Below are positions 1-8,285 of a stretch of 64,000 nucleotides of DNA, piece after piece. The position numbers and the translations under genes were made by a program. Below the pieces are notes generated by a model that had not been told where the DNA came from, ran no database searches, and saw only the letters and a program-made list of their open reading frames with translations. Origin of the DNA: Collimonas sp. OK307 (GTDB lineage Bacteria; Pseudomonadota; Gammaproteobacteria; Burkholderiales; Burkholderiaceae_D); assembly GCF_900113705.1 (NCBI RefSeq), contig NZ_FOQI01000003.1, positions 242,979 to 306,978 of the forward strand. Direction: 5' to 3'. The stretch's first letter is position 1, and the number at the start of each line of letters is the position of its first letter.

Positions 1-894
1 TGGTCGTCCATCACACTGCTGGCAAAAACCAAACCGGCGCCGACCTTGCTGCATCAGGATTTGAGTCTGGCGCAGCGCGTGCTGCGTGATTTTGTCAACG
101 ACGAGACCACCACCATCCAGGTCGACTCGCGTGAAAATTTCCAGAAGTTGCAAGAATTCGCCGCCAGCTACACGCCGTCTGTCACGGCGCGGCTGATGCA
201 TTACACCGGTGAGCGTCCTTTGTTCGACCTGTACGGCGTAGAGGAAGAAATCCAGGAAGCACTGAGTCGCCGCGTGCCGCTCAAGTCCGGCGGCTACCTG
301 ATCGTCGACCAGACTGAAGCGATGACTACCATCGACGTCAACACCGGCAGTTTCGTCAACGGCCGCAATTTCGACGACACCATTTTCAAAACCAATCTGG
401 AAGCGGCGCACGCTATTGCGCGCCAGCTCAGGTTACGTAACCTGGGCGGCATCATCATTCTCGATTTCATCGACATGGAGAATAGCGAGCACAAGCTCGC
501 TGTGCTGGCTGAGTTGCACAAAGCGCTGCTGCGCGACCGCACCAAGAAATCGGTATCGGAATTTTCCGCGCTGGGCCTGGTGGAAATGACCCGCAAACGC
601 ACGCGCGAATCGCTGGCGCATATCTTGTGCGAACCCTGCCCCGCCTGCAACGGCAAGGGCCAGGTCAAGACTGCGCGCACCATTTGCTACGAAATCCTGC
701 GCGAAGTACTGCGCGAAGCCAAACAGTTCAACCCGCGCGAATTCCGCATCCTGGCATCGCAGGTGGTGGTCGACATGTTCCTCGAAGAAGAATCGCAGCA
801 TCTGGCCATGCTGGGCGATTTCATTCATAAACCGATTTCTCTGCAAGTGGAAACGGTTTATCCGCAGGAGCAATACGACATCATCCTTATGTAA
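1..894 (+). CDS. rng: Ribonuclease G, C-terminal part (5' end outside window)
   Basis: RNase G is the RNase E-family endoribonuclease that trims the 5' end of 16S rRNA and decays some mRNAs in the cytoplasm. The reading frame is open from the first base, so only the last 297 residues of a roughly 490-residue enzyme are present. The catalytic DNase I-like part is visible: TTIDVNTGSF and GGIIILDFIDM carry the two metal-binding aspartates known from RNase E. The zinc-link-type CEPCPACNGKGQ follows, then the C-terminal dimerisation region. The next gene begins 7 bp after the stop, so read-through into the glycosyltransferase genes is possible. Confidence 0.95.
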   Translation, partial: WSSITLLAKTKPAPTLLHQDLSLAQRVLRDFVNDETTTIQVDSRENFQKLQEFAASYTPSVTARLMHYTGERPLFDLYGVEEEIQEALSRRVPLKSGGYLIVDQTEAMTTIDVNTGSFVNGRNFDDTIFKTNLEAAHAIARQLRLRNLGGIIILDFIDMENSEHKLAVLAELHKALLRDRTKKSVSEFSALGLVEMTRKRTRESLAHILCEPCPACNGKGQVKTARTICYEILREVLREAKQFNPREFRILASQVVVDMFLEEESQHLAMLGDFIHKPISLQVETVYPQEQYDIILM

Positions 895-901
895 GGTTTA
901 C

Positions 902-1894
902 ATGAATAGTTCTTTACCGACTTCTGCTGCCGCTTCTGATGCTCTTAACGCGTCCGGCGAAGCTGACAATTCTTTCCACATCGCCTTCTGTGTCGACGAC
1001 CACTATTGCCGCAGCATGGGAGCGACGATCGCCTCCATCATCGCCAACAGTCCAGGTGTGACTTTCACTTTCCATGTGTTCGCCTTTTCACTTTCAGAAG
1101 ATAACCGCAGGCGCTTCAAGGAGCTGGAACAGATGTACCAGCTCAAGACGCACGTGCACATCATCGATCCGGTTGTATTCCAGCCATTCGCGCACATCTC
1201 ACAGTTCTCTTACTATTCGCCGACCATCTTCACGCGTTTGCTGATCCCCTCCACTTTACGTGACATTTGCGACAAGGTCCTCTACCTGGATGCGGATATC
1301 CTGTGCGTCGGCAGCATGGCTGAGTTGCTGCAAATGGATTTCGGCGATAGCGCGGCGATTGTCGTGCCGGACGCCGATGAAACCACCCGGAGGCGCTGCG
1401 CGGCCTTGCAATTGTCATCGCAAAAGTATTTCAATTCCGGTGTGATGTACATGCACGTGGATAACTGGATGGCCCAGGAAATCACTGAAAAGACCATTCT
1501 TGCCATCCTCGAAAACGGCAAGGACTACAGGTTCCCGGACCAGGACGCGCTCAACGTGGTGTTGGAAGGGAAAATCAAGTACATCGACCGGAAATGGAAT
1601 TTCCTCTATGACCTGATCCATGACCTGGAAAAAGACAAGCGCCAGATGCGCGATATCGGCAAGGTGGTCTTCATTCACTTCGCCGGCGCGGTAAAGCCCT
1701 GGAACGACTGGTGTTTGCATGCGTCCAGGGACTTGTTCGTCAAATACCAGGCGCTTTCGCCCTGGGCTGACCTGCCGCTCGATCCGGTGCCAAGAAATTA
1801 TAAAGAGATGAGGATGTACTCCCGTTTTCTGATGAAGCGAGGCCAGGTGCTTGATAGTTTCAGATGGTATATGAAATATCTGGCAGCCCGATAA
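902..1894 (+). CDS. Glycosyltransferase family 8, LPS core hexosyltransferase-like
   Basis: The 330-residue protein resembles the WaaJ/WaaO (RfaJ/RfaI) lipopolysaccharide galactosyl/glucosyltransferases, which add a hexose from a UDP-sugar to the outer core at the inner face of the cytoplasmic membrane. The GT-A fold starts at HIAFCVDDHY (about residue 27). The metal-binding DxD is in KVLYLDADI, the conserved block KYFNSGVMYMHVDNW follows, and FPDQDALN is typical of GT8. The tail NYKEMRMYSRFLMKRG matches the C-terminal extension seen in LPS GT8 enzymes. It starts 7 bp after rng and precedes a GT9 gene. A paralogue lies inverted at 3017-3976. The acceptor sugar cannot be read from sequence. 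Confidence 0.85.
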   Translation: MNSSLPTSAAASDALNASGEADNSFHIAFCVDDHYCRSMGATIASIIANSPGVTFTFHVFAFSLSEDNRRRFKELEQMYQLKTHVHIIDPVVFQPFAHISQFSYYSPTIFTRLLIPSTLRDICDKVLYLDADILCVGSMAELLQMDFGDSAAIVVPDADETTRRRCAALQLSSQKYFNSGVMYMHVDNWMAQEITEKTILAILENGKDYRFPDQDALNVVLEGKIKYIDRKWNFLYDLIHDLEKDKRQMRDIGKVVFIHFAGAVKPWNDWCLHASRDLFVKYQALSPWADLPLDPVPRNYKEMRMYSRFLMKRGQVLDSFRWYMKYLAAR

Positions 1895-1944
1895 GCACAT
1901 CGTTTCTGAAAATTTTCCTTACCTTTTTGCAAATCGATTTGAAC

Positions 1945-2991
1945 ATGGCAATCTCGCATATTCTGATATGTCGCACCGATAATATCGGCGACGTCATACT
2001 CACGCTGCCTCTGACCGCTTATATCAAGCAGCGCTTTCCGGGCGTAAAAATCAGTTTTCTTTGCCGGGCGTATGCGGCGTCGGTAGTTCGTTATTGCTCC
2101 ACGGTAGATGCAGTGATAGAGATGGAAAGCCTGGTCGATCCGGCGGCTTATTTCGCCGAATCGGATATCGATGTCATCCTGTTTGCCCAGCTCGACAAGC
2201 GCCTGGCGGCGGCGGCGCACAAAGCCAGGATACCGGTGCGCATCGGCAATGCCTACCGGACCTGGTTCAACTGGTGGCATTGCAACCGCCCGGTACATTT
2301 CACCCGGGGTGGTTCCGACAGCCACGAGGCTCAGCTCAACTTCAAGTATCTGCGCCCGCTTGGCATCGACTATATCCCTGAGCTGGCTGCCATCCCGGCG
2401 ATGTATCATTTCAAGATTCCTCACGATCCGGTGCTTGACCAGATGCTGCGGCCGTATCGCTTCAACCTGATTATCCATCCGAAATCCAACGGTCATGGCC
2501 GCGAGTGGCCAAGCGATTATTTCGTGCAGCTGGCAAAATCCCTGGGCAAGCAAAGGGACCTGCACGTGTGGGTGACCGGCAGCGCTGCGGAAGGCCAGTG
2601 GCTGGCTGACAATGCGCCGGAACTACTGCAGTTGCCCAATGTTAGTAATGTCTGCGGAAAATTCACGTTAGCCGAACTAGCATGCTTTATCCATGCTGCC
2701 GACGGCTTGATTGCCAGCGGCACCGGTCCCTTGCATATGTCCGCGGCGTTCGGACAGCGTACGATCGGCTTGTTTCCGGGCGCCCGCTCCATGCACCCCG
2801 GCCGATGGGGAGCCCTCGGCATCCGGGCAAGATCGTTGTGCCAGCCGATTGTCGACTGCAATGGCTGCAAAATCAAGCATGCGCTTACTTGCGATTGCAT
2901 GAGGAATATCTCACCGGACCTGGTGGAAAGAAATGTCCTGGAGTGGGTCGATCAAAAACGAACTGTTGATGACCAGGTCGGCATTAAGTAG
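1945..2991 (+). CDS. Glycosyltransferase family 9, heptosyltransferase-like
   Basis: This is a member of the ADP-heptose:LPS heptosyltransferase family (WaaC/WaaF/WaaQ type), which transfers heptose to the inner core on the cytoplasmic side. The N-terminal GT-B motif HILICRTDNIGDVILTLP and the later IHPKSNGHGREWP are characteristic. HAADGLIASGTGPLHMSAAFG is the family's C-terminal nucleotide-sugar block. An upstream TTG would add 27 residues overlapping the GT8 gene. The ATG at 1945 was preferred because the family fold begins right there, although no strong Shine-Dalgarno is visible. Its end faces the end of the opposing operon, only 25 bp away. Which heptose is added is not decidable. Confidence 0.85.
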   Translation: MAISHILICRTDNIGDVILTLPLTAYIKQRFPGVKISFLCRAYAASVVRYCSTVDAVIEMESLVDPAAYFAESDIDVILFAQLDKRLAAAAHKARIPVRIGNAYRTWFNWWHCNRPVHFTRGGSDSHEAQLNFKYLRPLGIDYIPELAAIPAMYHFKIPHDPVLDQMLRPYRFNLIIHPKSNGHGREWPSDYFVQLAKSLGKQRDLHVWVTGSAAEGQWLADNAPELLQLPNVSNVCGKFTLAELACFIHAADGLIASGTGPLHMSAAFGQRTIGLFPGARSMHPGRWGALGIRARSLCQPIVDCNGCKIKHALTCDCMRNISPDLVERNVLEWVDQKRTVDDQVGIK

Positions 2992-3016
2992 ATAAAGTTG
3001 GCCCCAAACGATTCGA

Positions 3017-3976
3017 TCAGGGGAAAAATTTATGCAGCAGGTATTTGGCGTACCACACCATGCTCCGCCTCCACTCGCCTGTTTTACGCAGGCCTTGCGA
3101 AAACATCCGCATTTCCTTGTAGTTCTTCGGCGGATATAAGGCAACCCCGGCCCAGGGCGACAAGTCCTGATATTTAAAAAACAGGTCGTTCGATGGATTG
3201 CAACACCAGTCATGCCAGGGCTTCAGCCTGCCGACAAAGTGGACGAACACCGCATCTTTGGCGATCTTCTTGTTGCTGGCGGTTTCGCCAAACAAATCGT
3301 ACATCCAGTTGAATTTCGAATCGATGATCTTCGCCCTGCCGTCCAGCACGATATTCAAGGCGTCCTGGTCCGGGAATGAAAATTTCTTGCCACTGGCAAG
3401 AATAGCCTTTACCGCGTGATGCCAGACATCGCTCGCCATCCAGTTATCGACATTAATATAGAGCATGCCGGAATTGAAGTACTGCCGGCCCGACAATTGC
3501 AAGGTCGCGATCTGGTTCTCGGCGATCGACCCTACGTCGCCGACGGCCGCCACTACGCAATCACTGATATCGATAGCCAACAGATCGGCGATGCTGCCTT
3601 GGCAGACGATATCGGCATCAAGGTAAAGTACCTTGTCGGCGACGCCATGCAGCGCACCGGCAATCAGGAGTCGTGTAAAAATCGCCGCTGAATATTGGCT
3701 GAAGCTCGGGAAATTCGCGAATTCGTCAAAAATCGAGGGATCGATTATCCGGACATTGATCACCGTCTGATAATCGGTTTCAATCTGCCGTAGCCTGGCT
3801 GCATTTTCATCCGAAATCAACGGCGTCAACACGTGAAAAACCAGGGTCTGGTCACGGTTGTTTTCCAGGACCGACACGATCGCCACACCCATGCCCAGAA
3901 AATAGTTGCAGTCTACGCCAAAGGCGATATGCAACGGCTGCCGGCCGCTGGTCTTTTCTTCCACCGAAAAATTCAT
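3017..3976 (-). CDS. Glycosyltransferase family 8, second paralogue
   Basis: A 319-residue GT8 enzyme of the same type as the one at 902-1894: HIAFGVDCNY at the start of the fold, KVLYLDADI with the DxD metal site, QYFNSGMLYINVDNW, FPDQDALN, and the tail NYKEMRMFSQGLRKTG. The two proteins align by eye along their whole length, so they arose by duplication and now lie in opposite orientation. It is the last gene of the - strand operon O-antigen ligase, msbA, GT9, GT8, and starts 3 bp after the GT9 stop. It probably adds another hexose of the LPS core or a related surface glycan. Confidence 0.85.
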   Translation of the reverse strand: MNFSVEEKTSGRQPLHIAFGVDCNYFLGMGVAIVSVLENNRDQTLVFHVLTPLISDENAARLRQIETDYQTVINVRIIDPSIFDEFANFPSFSQYSAAIFTRLLIAGALHGVADKVLYLDADIVCQGSIADLLAIDISDCVVAAVGDVGSIAENQIATLQLSGRQYFNSGMLYINVDNWMASDVWHHAVKAILASGKKFSFPDQDALNIVLDGRAKIIDSKFNWMYDLFGETASNKKIAKDAVFVHFVGRLKPWHDWCCNPSNDLFFKYQDLSPWAGVALYPPKNYKEMRMFSQGLRKTGEWRRSMVWYAKYLLHKFFP

Positions 3977-3979
3977 CTG

Positions 3980-5167
3980 TCAGCGCCCCAAAACATCAAC
4001 CACCTGAGCGACGGTGATTGCCTTCACCCAATCACGACGGTTGGCGGTAGTGATCACCACGCTATGCTCCTGATCTATTGGCGCCCATTCCGGATTTTTC
4101 TGGCGCATCAGGGCAACCACCGGGACCCGCACCGCGTTGGCAAGATGCATGACCGCCGTTTCAACCGACACGATCAAATCGCATTCAAGCAACATCGCCG
4201 GCAGCTGGAAAAAGTTCTCTTGCGCGCTAAACAAGCGCACTTGCTGCGCGGCGTGCTGTGCAAAGAACTTTCTGGCGTTCTCCATTTCTTCCGGCACAAC
4301 GTTGACAATGAAATGCGCGCCGCGCCAGGCCTCCAGCTGATTCAGAGCTGTGACCAGTTCAACTACACGTTCCAGCGGCCAGCAGCGCTTGTTATTCTTG
4401 GCATAGGGATTGATGAACAGCAGCTTGCCAGTAGCAGGCGGCTCCTGGTATTTGAATCCCCATTCGCGCAACTGGTCTTGCGCCGCGCGTTGCCATTGCG
4501 GTGGGATATGCACAAAAGGGAAGCGCGAAGCCGGCTCGCTCGCCATGCCGAACAGTTGCTGGAACCAGCCGGCATAGACGTCGCTGATATGCATGCCGGA
4601 GCGTACGCCGCGGTCCGGATCGAGTGCGGCATCCAGTTTGCGATACGCCAGGTGCTTATGCAGAGCAAGCATGCCGGCAGGTTTCTTCATGCCGACGACA
4701 AAACCGCGCGGACTGATTTGACGTGCCATCGTGGCGTACATCGGTGGCCGCAAGGTCGACAATGACACTACCAGCGGATAATCCTGCTGCTGCGCTTCGG
4801 CGATCGATTGCTCATACAAATCCGGGCTATAGGTCTGCTGGTATACCTTGGCGACAAAAGGGCATTCGGCCAGCCAGTCATACAAGGCATACTTTTTGAG
4901 GAACGGCCAGGCTGCAGCCTGCCTGGTACGGCGTACCTCATCCACCCAAATGTGGATTTTGATATGGGGGAATGCCTGTGCGAAAGCCTGGAAACAGTTT
5001 TGTAGATAAGTAAAATCGCCGAGCGCAAGATGGGCGATGAATAGAATCTTATCTGTTTTCTTTAATACGTCGCCCGGAACAAGTTGTGCTGTCATGAGAT
5101 TTTCTTGTGATTTTTCTTGAAGATGAACATCTGCTATCTCAAGCACATTGCTCAAGATTTCCGCCAT
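3980..5167 (-). CDS. Glycosyltransferase family 9-like protein
   Basis: A 395-residue GT-B protein distantly related to heptosyltransferases. The N-terminal ILFIAHLALGDFTYLQ corresponds to the family's 'D-x-x-L/I' opening. The C-terminal block INPYAKNNKRCWPLERVVEL plus LECDLIVSVETAVMHLANA is the GT9 donor-site signature. It diverges clearly from the GT9 protein at 1945-2991. Its ATG overlaps the msbA stop by one base (TAATG), which indicates translational coupling. An internal ATG about 24 codons in (MTAQLVPGD) would give a start closer to the fold and cannot be excluded. The substrate may be heptose or another sugar. Confidence 0.75.
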   Translation of the reverse strand: MAEILSNVLEIADVHLQEKSQENLMTAQLVPGDVLKKTDKILFIAHLALGDFTYLQNCFQAFAQAFPHIKIHIWVDEVRRTRQAAAWPFLKKYALYDWLAECPFVAKVYQQTYSPDLYEQSIAEAQQQDYPLVVSLSTLRPPMYATMARQISPRGFVVGMKKPAGMLALHKHLAYRKLDAALDPDRGVRSGMHISDVYAGWFQQLFGMASEPASRFPFVHIPPQWQRAAQDQLREWGFKYQEPPATGKLLFINPYAKNNKRCWPLERVVELVTALNQLEAWRGAHFIVNVVPEEMENARKFFAQHAAQQVRLFSAQENFFQLPAMLLECDLIVSVETAVMHLANAVRVPVVALMRQKNPEWAPIDQEHSVVITTANRRDWVKAITVAQVVDVLGR

Positions 5168-6924
5168 TACATTTCCACATTCACGGCGTCCTTGGAAAAC
5201 TGCAGGTGATACAAATTGGCGTACGCTCCCCGCTTGGCAAGCAATTCGTCGTGCGTGCCAACTTCGACGATACTGCCATTGGAAAGGACGACAATACGAC
5301 TTGCCCGCTCAATAGTCGACAATCGATGCGCAATCACGAATGTGGTGCGGCCCTGCATCAGTTGGTCCAAAGCTGCCTGCACTGCCCGTTCCGACTCGGT
5401 ATCGAGCGCCGATGTAGCTTCGTCCAGAATCAGGATGGGAGCGTCTTTATAGATGGCACGCGCCATCGCCAGGCGCTGCCGCTGGCCACCCGACAAGCGT
5501 GAACCGTTATCGCCAATTTGCGTCTCGTAACCCTCGGTCAAGCCTGCGATCATCTCCGTCAGATGCGCCGCCCTGGCCGCCGCCTCAATCCTTTCGCGGC
5601 TTGGCACACTGTCGCCATAGGCGATATTAGCAGCGATAGTGTCGTTGAACAGCACTACGTTCTGGCTCACCATGGCGATCTGCGCCCGCAAGCTATTCAG
5701 CGATATCTCCTCAATAGGCATGTCGTCCAGAAGAATACGGCCTTCGGTAACGGAATAGAATCCTGGAATCAGATTGACCAAAGTCGATTTTCCGCCTCCC
5801 GACATACCGACGAATGCGATGGTTTCACCCGGCTCGACGTTAAGACTGATTGCCTTCAAAGCAGGTTTGTCTTGGCCCGGATAAGAAAAACCGACATTCG
5901 AAAATTCTATTTTCCCCAGAACCCGCTTGTCCAGCTGCTTGCCGCCGGTCCGTTCAACCGGACTGTCAATCAACTTAAAAACCGCTTCTGCCGCCGCCAT
6001 TCCGCGCTGTAGCGGACCGTTCACCTCTGCCAGCTGCTTCAGTGGCACCTGCAAGGCAATCATTGCCGCTAGAAAAGACACGAAGTCGCCGGCAGTCAGT
6101 TGAGAGTGGCTTGCTTGCACCAGTCCCATCGTGATCATTACCGACATCGCGCAGGCCATCATGATCTGCGTCACCGGCACAGTGGCGGCAAATGTGCTGG
6201 TCATCCGCATGCTGTAATGGCGAATATGTTCTGCCGACTCTTCGAATCGCTTCCTCTCGTAGGCTTCGCCACCGAATACCTTGATTACCTGCTGCGCGCG
6301 GGTAGTTTCCTCGATTACCTGCGTCAACTGCGCATTGACGTCGAGTGAATCCTTATTCAATTTTTTTAAGCGCTTGGCGGTGGTGCGTACCACCAGGACC
6401 ATCAGCGGCATCAATACCAAGGCAACTATCGTCAATTTCCAGCTGATAAACAGCATGTATCCCAACAAACCCGCGACAGTTAGAACGCAGCGGACAATCG
6501 AGGTAAACAATTTGCTGATCATCTCAATGATTTGCTGTACTTCAAACATGATCGAATTGATCACACGCCCTACCGTATGGGTAGCATGAAAATCAATCGA
6601 CACATTCAAGATACGATTGAACATCTGCTGACGCAGTGTATTCAACACCCGGGTGGAAACCCAGTTAGTCATGTAGGTTGTCAAAAAAGTCGATGCGCCG
6701 CGTGCGACAAAAGCACCGATCACCGCCACCGGTACCAGCCACAGCGGAAAAGTCGGTTTTTCGACGAATCCGTGATCCAGCAAAACCTTGAAAATATAAG
6801 CTACCAGCGGTTCTGTCGCTGCTGTAACCACCATGCCAAGCAGGCCCAGGGCCAATCGCTTTTTATATGGCCGATGTAGTACTGCAAGACGCTTGAAATA
6901 TGTCGTGTAGGAAGAAGTGCTCAT
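5167..6924 (-). CDS. msbA: Lipid A export ATP-binding/permease protein MsbA
   Basis: This ABC half-transporter flips lipid A-core from the inner to the outer leaflet of the cytoplasmic membrane and works as a homodimer. The 585 residues give an N-terminal membrane domain of about six helices (to residue ~320) and a nucleotide-binding domain. The latter has Walker A GMSGGGKST, signature LSGGQRQR, Walker B ILILDEATSALD and the switch histidine in IAHRLST. Its location between O-antigen ligase and core glycosyltransferases supports lipid A transport over generic multidrug export. A TTG three bases upstream is in frame; the ATG at 6924 is taken. The upstream ligase stop is only 3 bp away. Confidence 0.9.
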   Translation of the reverse strand: MSTSSYTTYFKRLAVLHRPYKKRLALGLLGMVVTAATEPLVAYIFKVLLDHGFVEKPTFPLWLVPVAVIGAFVARGASTFLTTYMTNWVSTRVLNTLRQQMFNRILNVSIDFHATHTVGRVINSIMFEVQQIIEMISKLFTSIVRCVLTVAGLLGYMLFISWKLTIVALVLMPLMVLVVRTTAKRLKKLNKDSLDVNAQLTQVIEETTRAQQVIKVFGGEAYERKRFEESAEHIRHYSMRMTSTFAATVPVTQIMMACAMSVMITMGLVQASHSQLTAGDFVSFLAAMIALQVPLKQLAEVNGPLQRGMAAAEAVFKLIDSPVERTGGKQLDKRVLGKIEFSNVGFSYPGQDKPALKAISLNVEPGETIAFVGMSGGGKSTLVNLIPGFYSVTEGRILLDDMPIEEISLNSLRAQIAMVSQNVVLFNDTIAANIAYGDSVPSRERIEAAARAAHLTEMIAGLTEGYETQIGDNGSRLSGGQRQRLAMARAIYKDAPILILDEATSALDTESERAVQAALDQLMQGRTTFVIAHRLSTIERASRIVVLSNGSIVEVGTHDELLAKRGAYANLYHLQFSKDAVNVEM

Positions 6925-6927
6925 CAA

Positions 6928-8223
6928 TCAGGCTGCTTTCAGTTCTTTTTTTCGTTTTATGATACAGGCAAGAAATGCCGCGACGCTCATGCTATACACG
7001 CCGCCCAGCACACTCCAAAAAAACATCATGTCCGTAAGACCGAAGACGAAAAAACCCAGGCAAAGTATTAAACCCATGCCAGCGGCGGTCTTTACCACGC
7101 TGTCCGGATGACGAATTTCCCGTAAAAAGTAATAGCCTGGAACGAAATAGATCGACAAGATTGCCAGCAGGCCAAACACACCTAGAATCGCCATATTGAA
7201 TAGAATTTCATTATGAGAGTGCGAAAACGAGGTGGCCATGGGGGTAATTATGCGACGTGCGGATAAATCGTCCAAGCCGTCGCTGAAATTCTCCCTTCCG
7301 ACACCGACCAGCGGATGTTCCTTGAACAGCTCCCAGGACGCTCGCCAGAGTTGCAAGCGGATTCCCAGCGAAGTATCGGCATTTTCCCGGTCTGCATACA
7401 AGGTTATATCTGTTTTAGCGGCCGCGAGCCTGTTTTGGACCACGCTGCTAAAGGTGAATACAGTTCCAAGCGTCGTCAGTACCAATACAAGAATAGCCAA
7501 TCTGTAACGAACACGTATATTCCTAAGCAGCATGAAGGCAGTTAAAGCAAAAACCGGGATTGCAATCCAGCTGCCTCTGGTTTGAGACAAAATGGTGACA
7601 TATATACCCGCACAACAAGCTAATACTTTGAATCCGATCGCCAGCTTTTCGTCACGCTCATTCCAGCCTATGGAAATTAGCGCCAGGATACCGAACAACA
7701 ACGCCATGTCGGAAAACGGAATTATCGCCAGAAAACCGATATTTGGCGGACGTAGCCCCTCGGCCGCCGTAATTACATAAATTTTGATAAGGGCTAGCAA
7801 CGCACCTACAGCAAACGCCCATTGTATTTTTTTCAAATAATTCAGCGGCAATGCCAAAATTACCCATAACACCGGTACAAACAGAGCGATTCTCAACGCC
7901 GTATCATAATATTTGACCGCAAATATCCCCGTCAGAATTTGATTCAGCAATACGGCAAGCGCTAGCGATACCATGGCGAGATGGAGCGGCCAGTAGTCTT
8001 TCAGCAACTGACCAAAACTTATTCCCATCGGTTTGTAACGGCAAGCTGCCGCCACAATAGCCAGAAGGAACAGAGAGAACAGACATGCGTTCCCAACATT
8101 GTGTAGCGATATCGACAAGGCTGGAAACAGCACAATGGCTAGGAATACCGGCCACTTAAAATAAGACGACAAATTTTTCTCCGAATTTAGCGCAGAATAT
8201 TTCTGCTGATGCGTGTCTGCCAA
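6928..8223 (-). CDS. O-antigen ligase family membrane protein (WaaL-like)
   Basis: A 431-residue polytopic membrane protein with about ten to twelve hydrophobic segments and the Wzy_C/O-antigen-ligase pattern: an arginine in QTRGSW, a large periplasmic loop (about residues 265-345), and HSHNEIL within it. WaaL enzymes join undecaprenyl-linked O-antigen to lipid A-core in the periplasm. Wzy polymerases share this architecture, so polymerase activity is the alternative. The position directly upstream of msbA and core glycosyltransferases favours ligase. The only upstream start that covers the first helix is TTG at 8223. A stop lies in frame just before it, so the start is fairly constrained although no clear ribosome binding site is visible. 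Confidence 0.75.
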   Translation of the reverse strand: MADTHQQKYSALNSEKNLSSYFKWPVFLAIVLFPALSISLHNVGNACLFSLFLLAIVAAACRYKPMGISFGQLLKDYWPLHLAMVSLALAVLLNQILTGIFAVKYYDTALRIALFVPVLWVILALPLNYLKKIQWAFAVGALLALIKIYVITAAEGLRPPNIGFLAIIPFSDMALLFGILALISIGWNERDEKLAIGFKVLACCAGIYVTILSQTRGSWIAIPVFALTAFMLLRNIRVRYRLAILVLVLTTLGTVFTFSSVVQNRLAAAKTDITLYADRENADTSLGIRLQLWRASWELFKEHPLVGVGRENFSDGLDDLSARRIITPMATSFSHSHNEILFNMAILGVFGLLAILSIYFVPGYYFLREIRHPDSVVKTAAGMGLILCLGFFVFGLTDMMFFWSVLGGVYSMSVAAFLACIIKRKKELKAA

Positions 8224-8285
8224 AAATTCTTATCAACTCAAGATCCACATGGCGATGATCACTGTCGCTGCTCAGGTCGTACACC

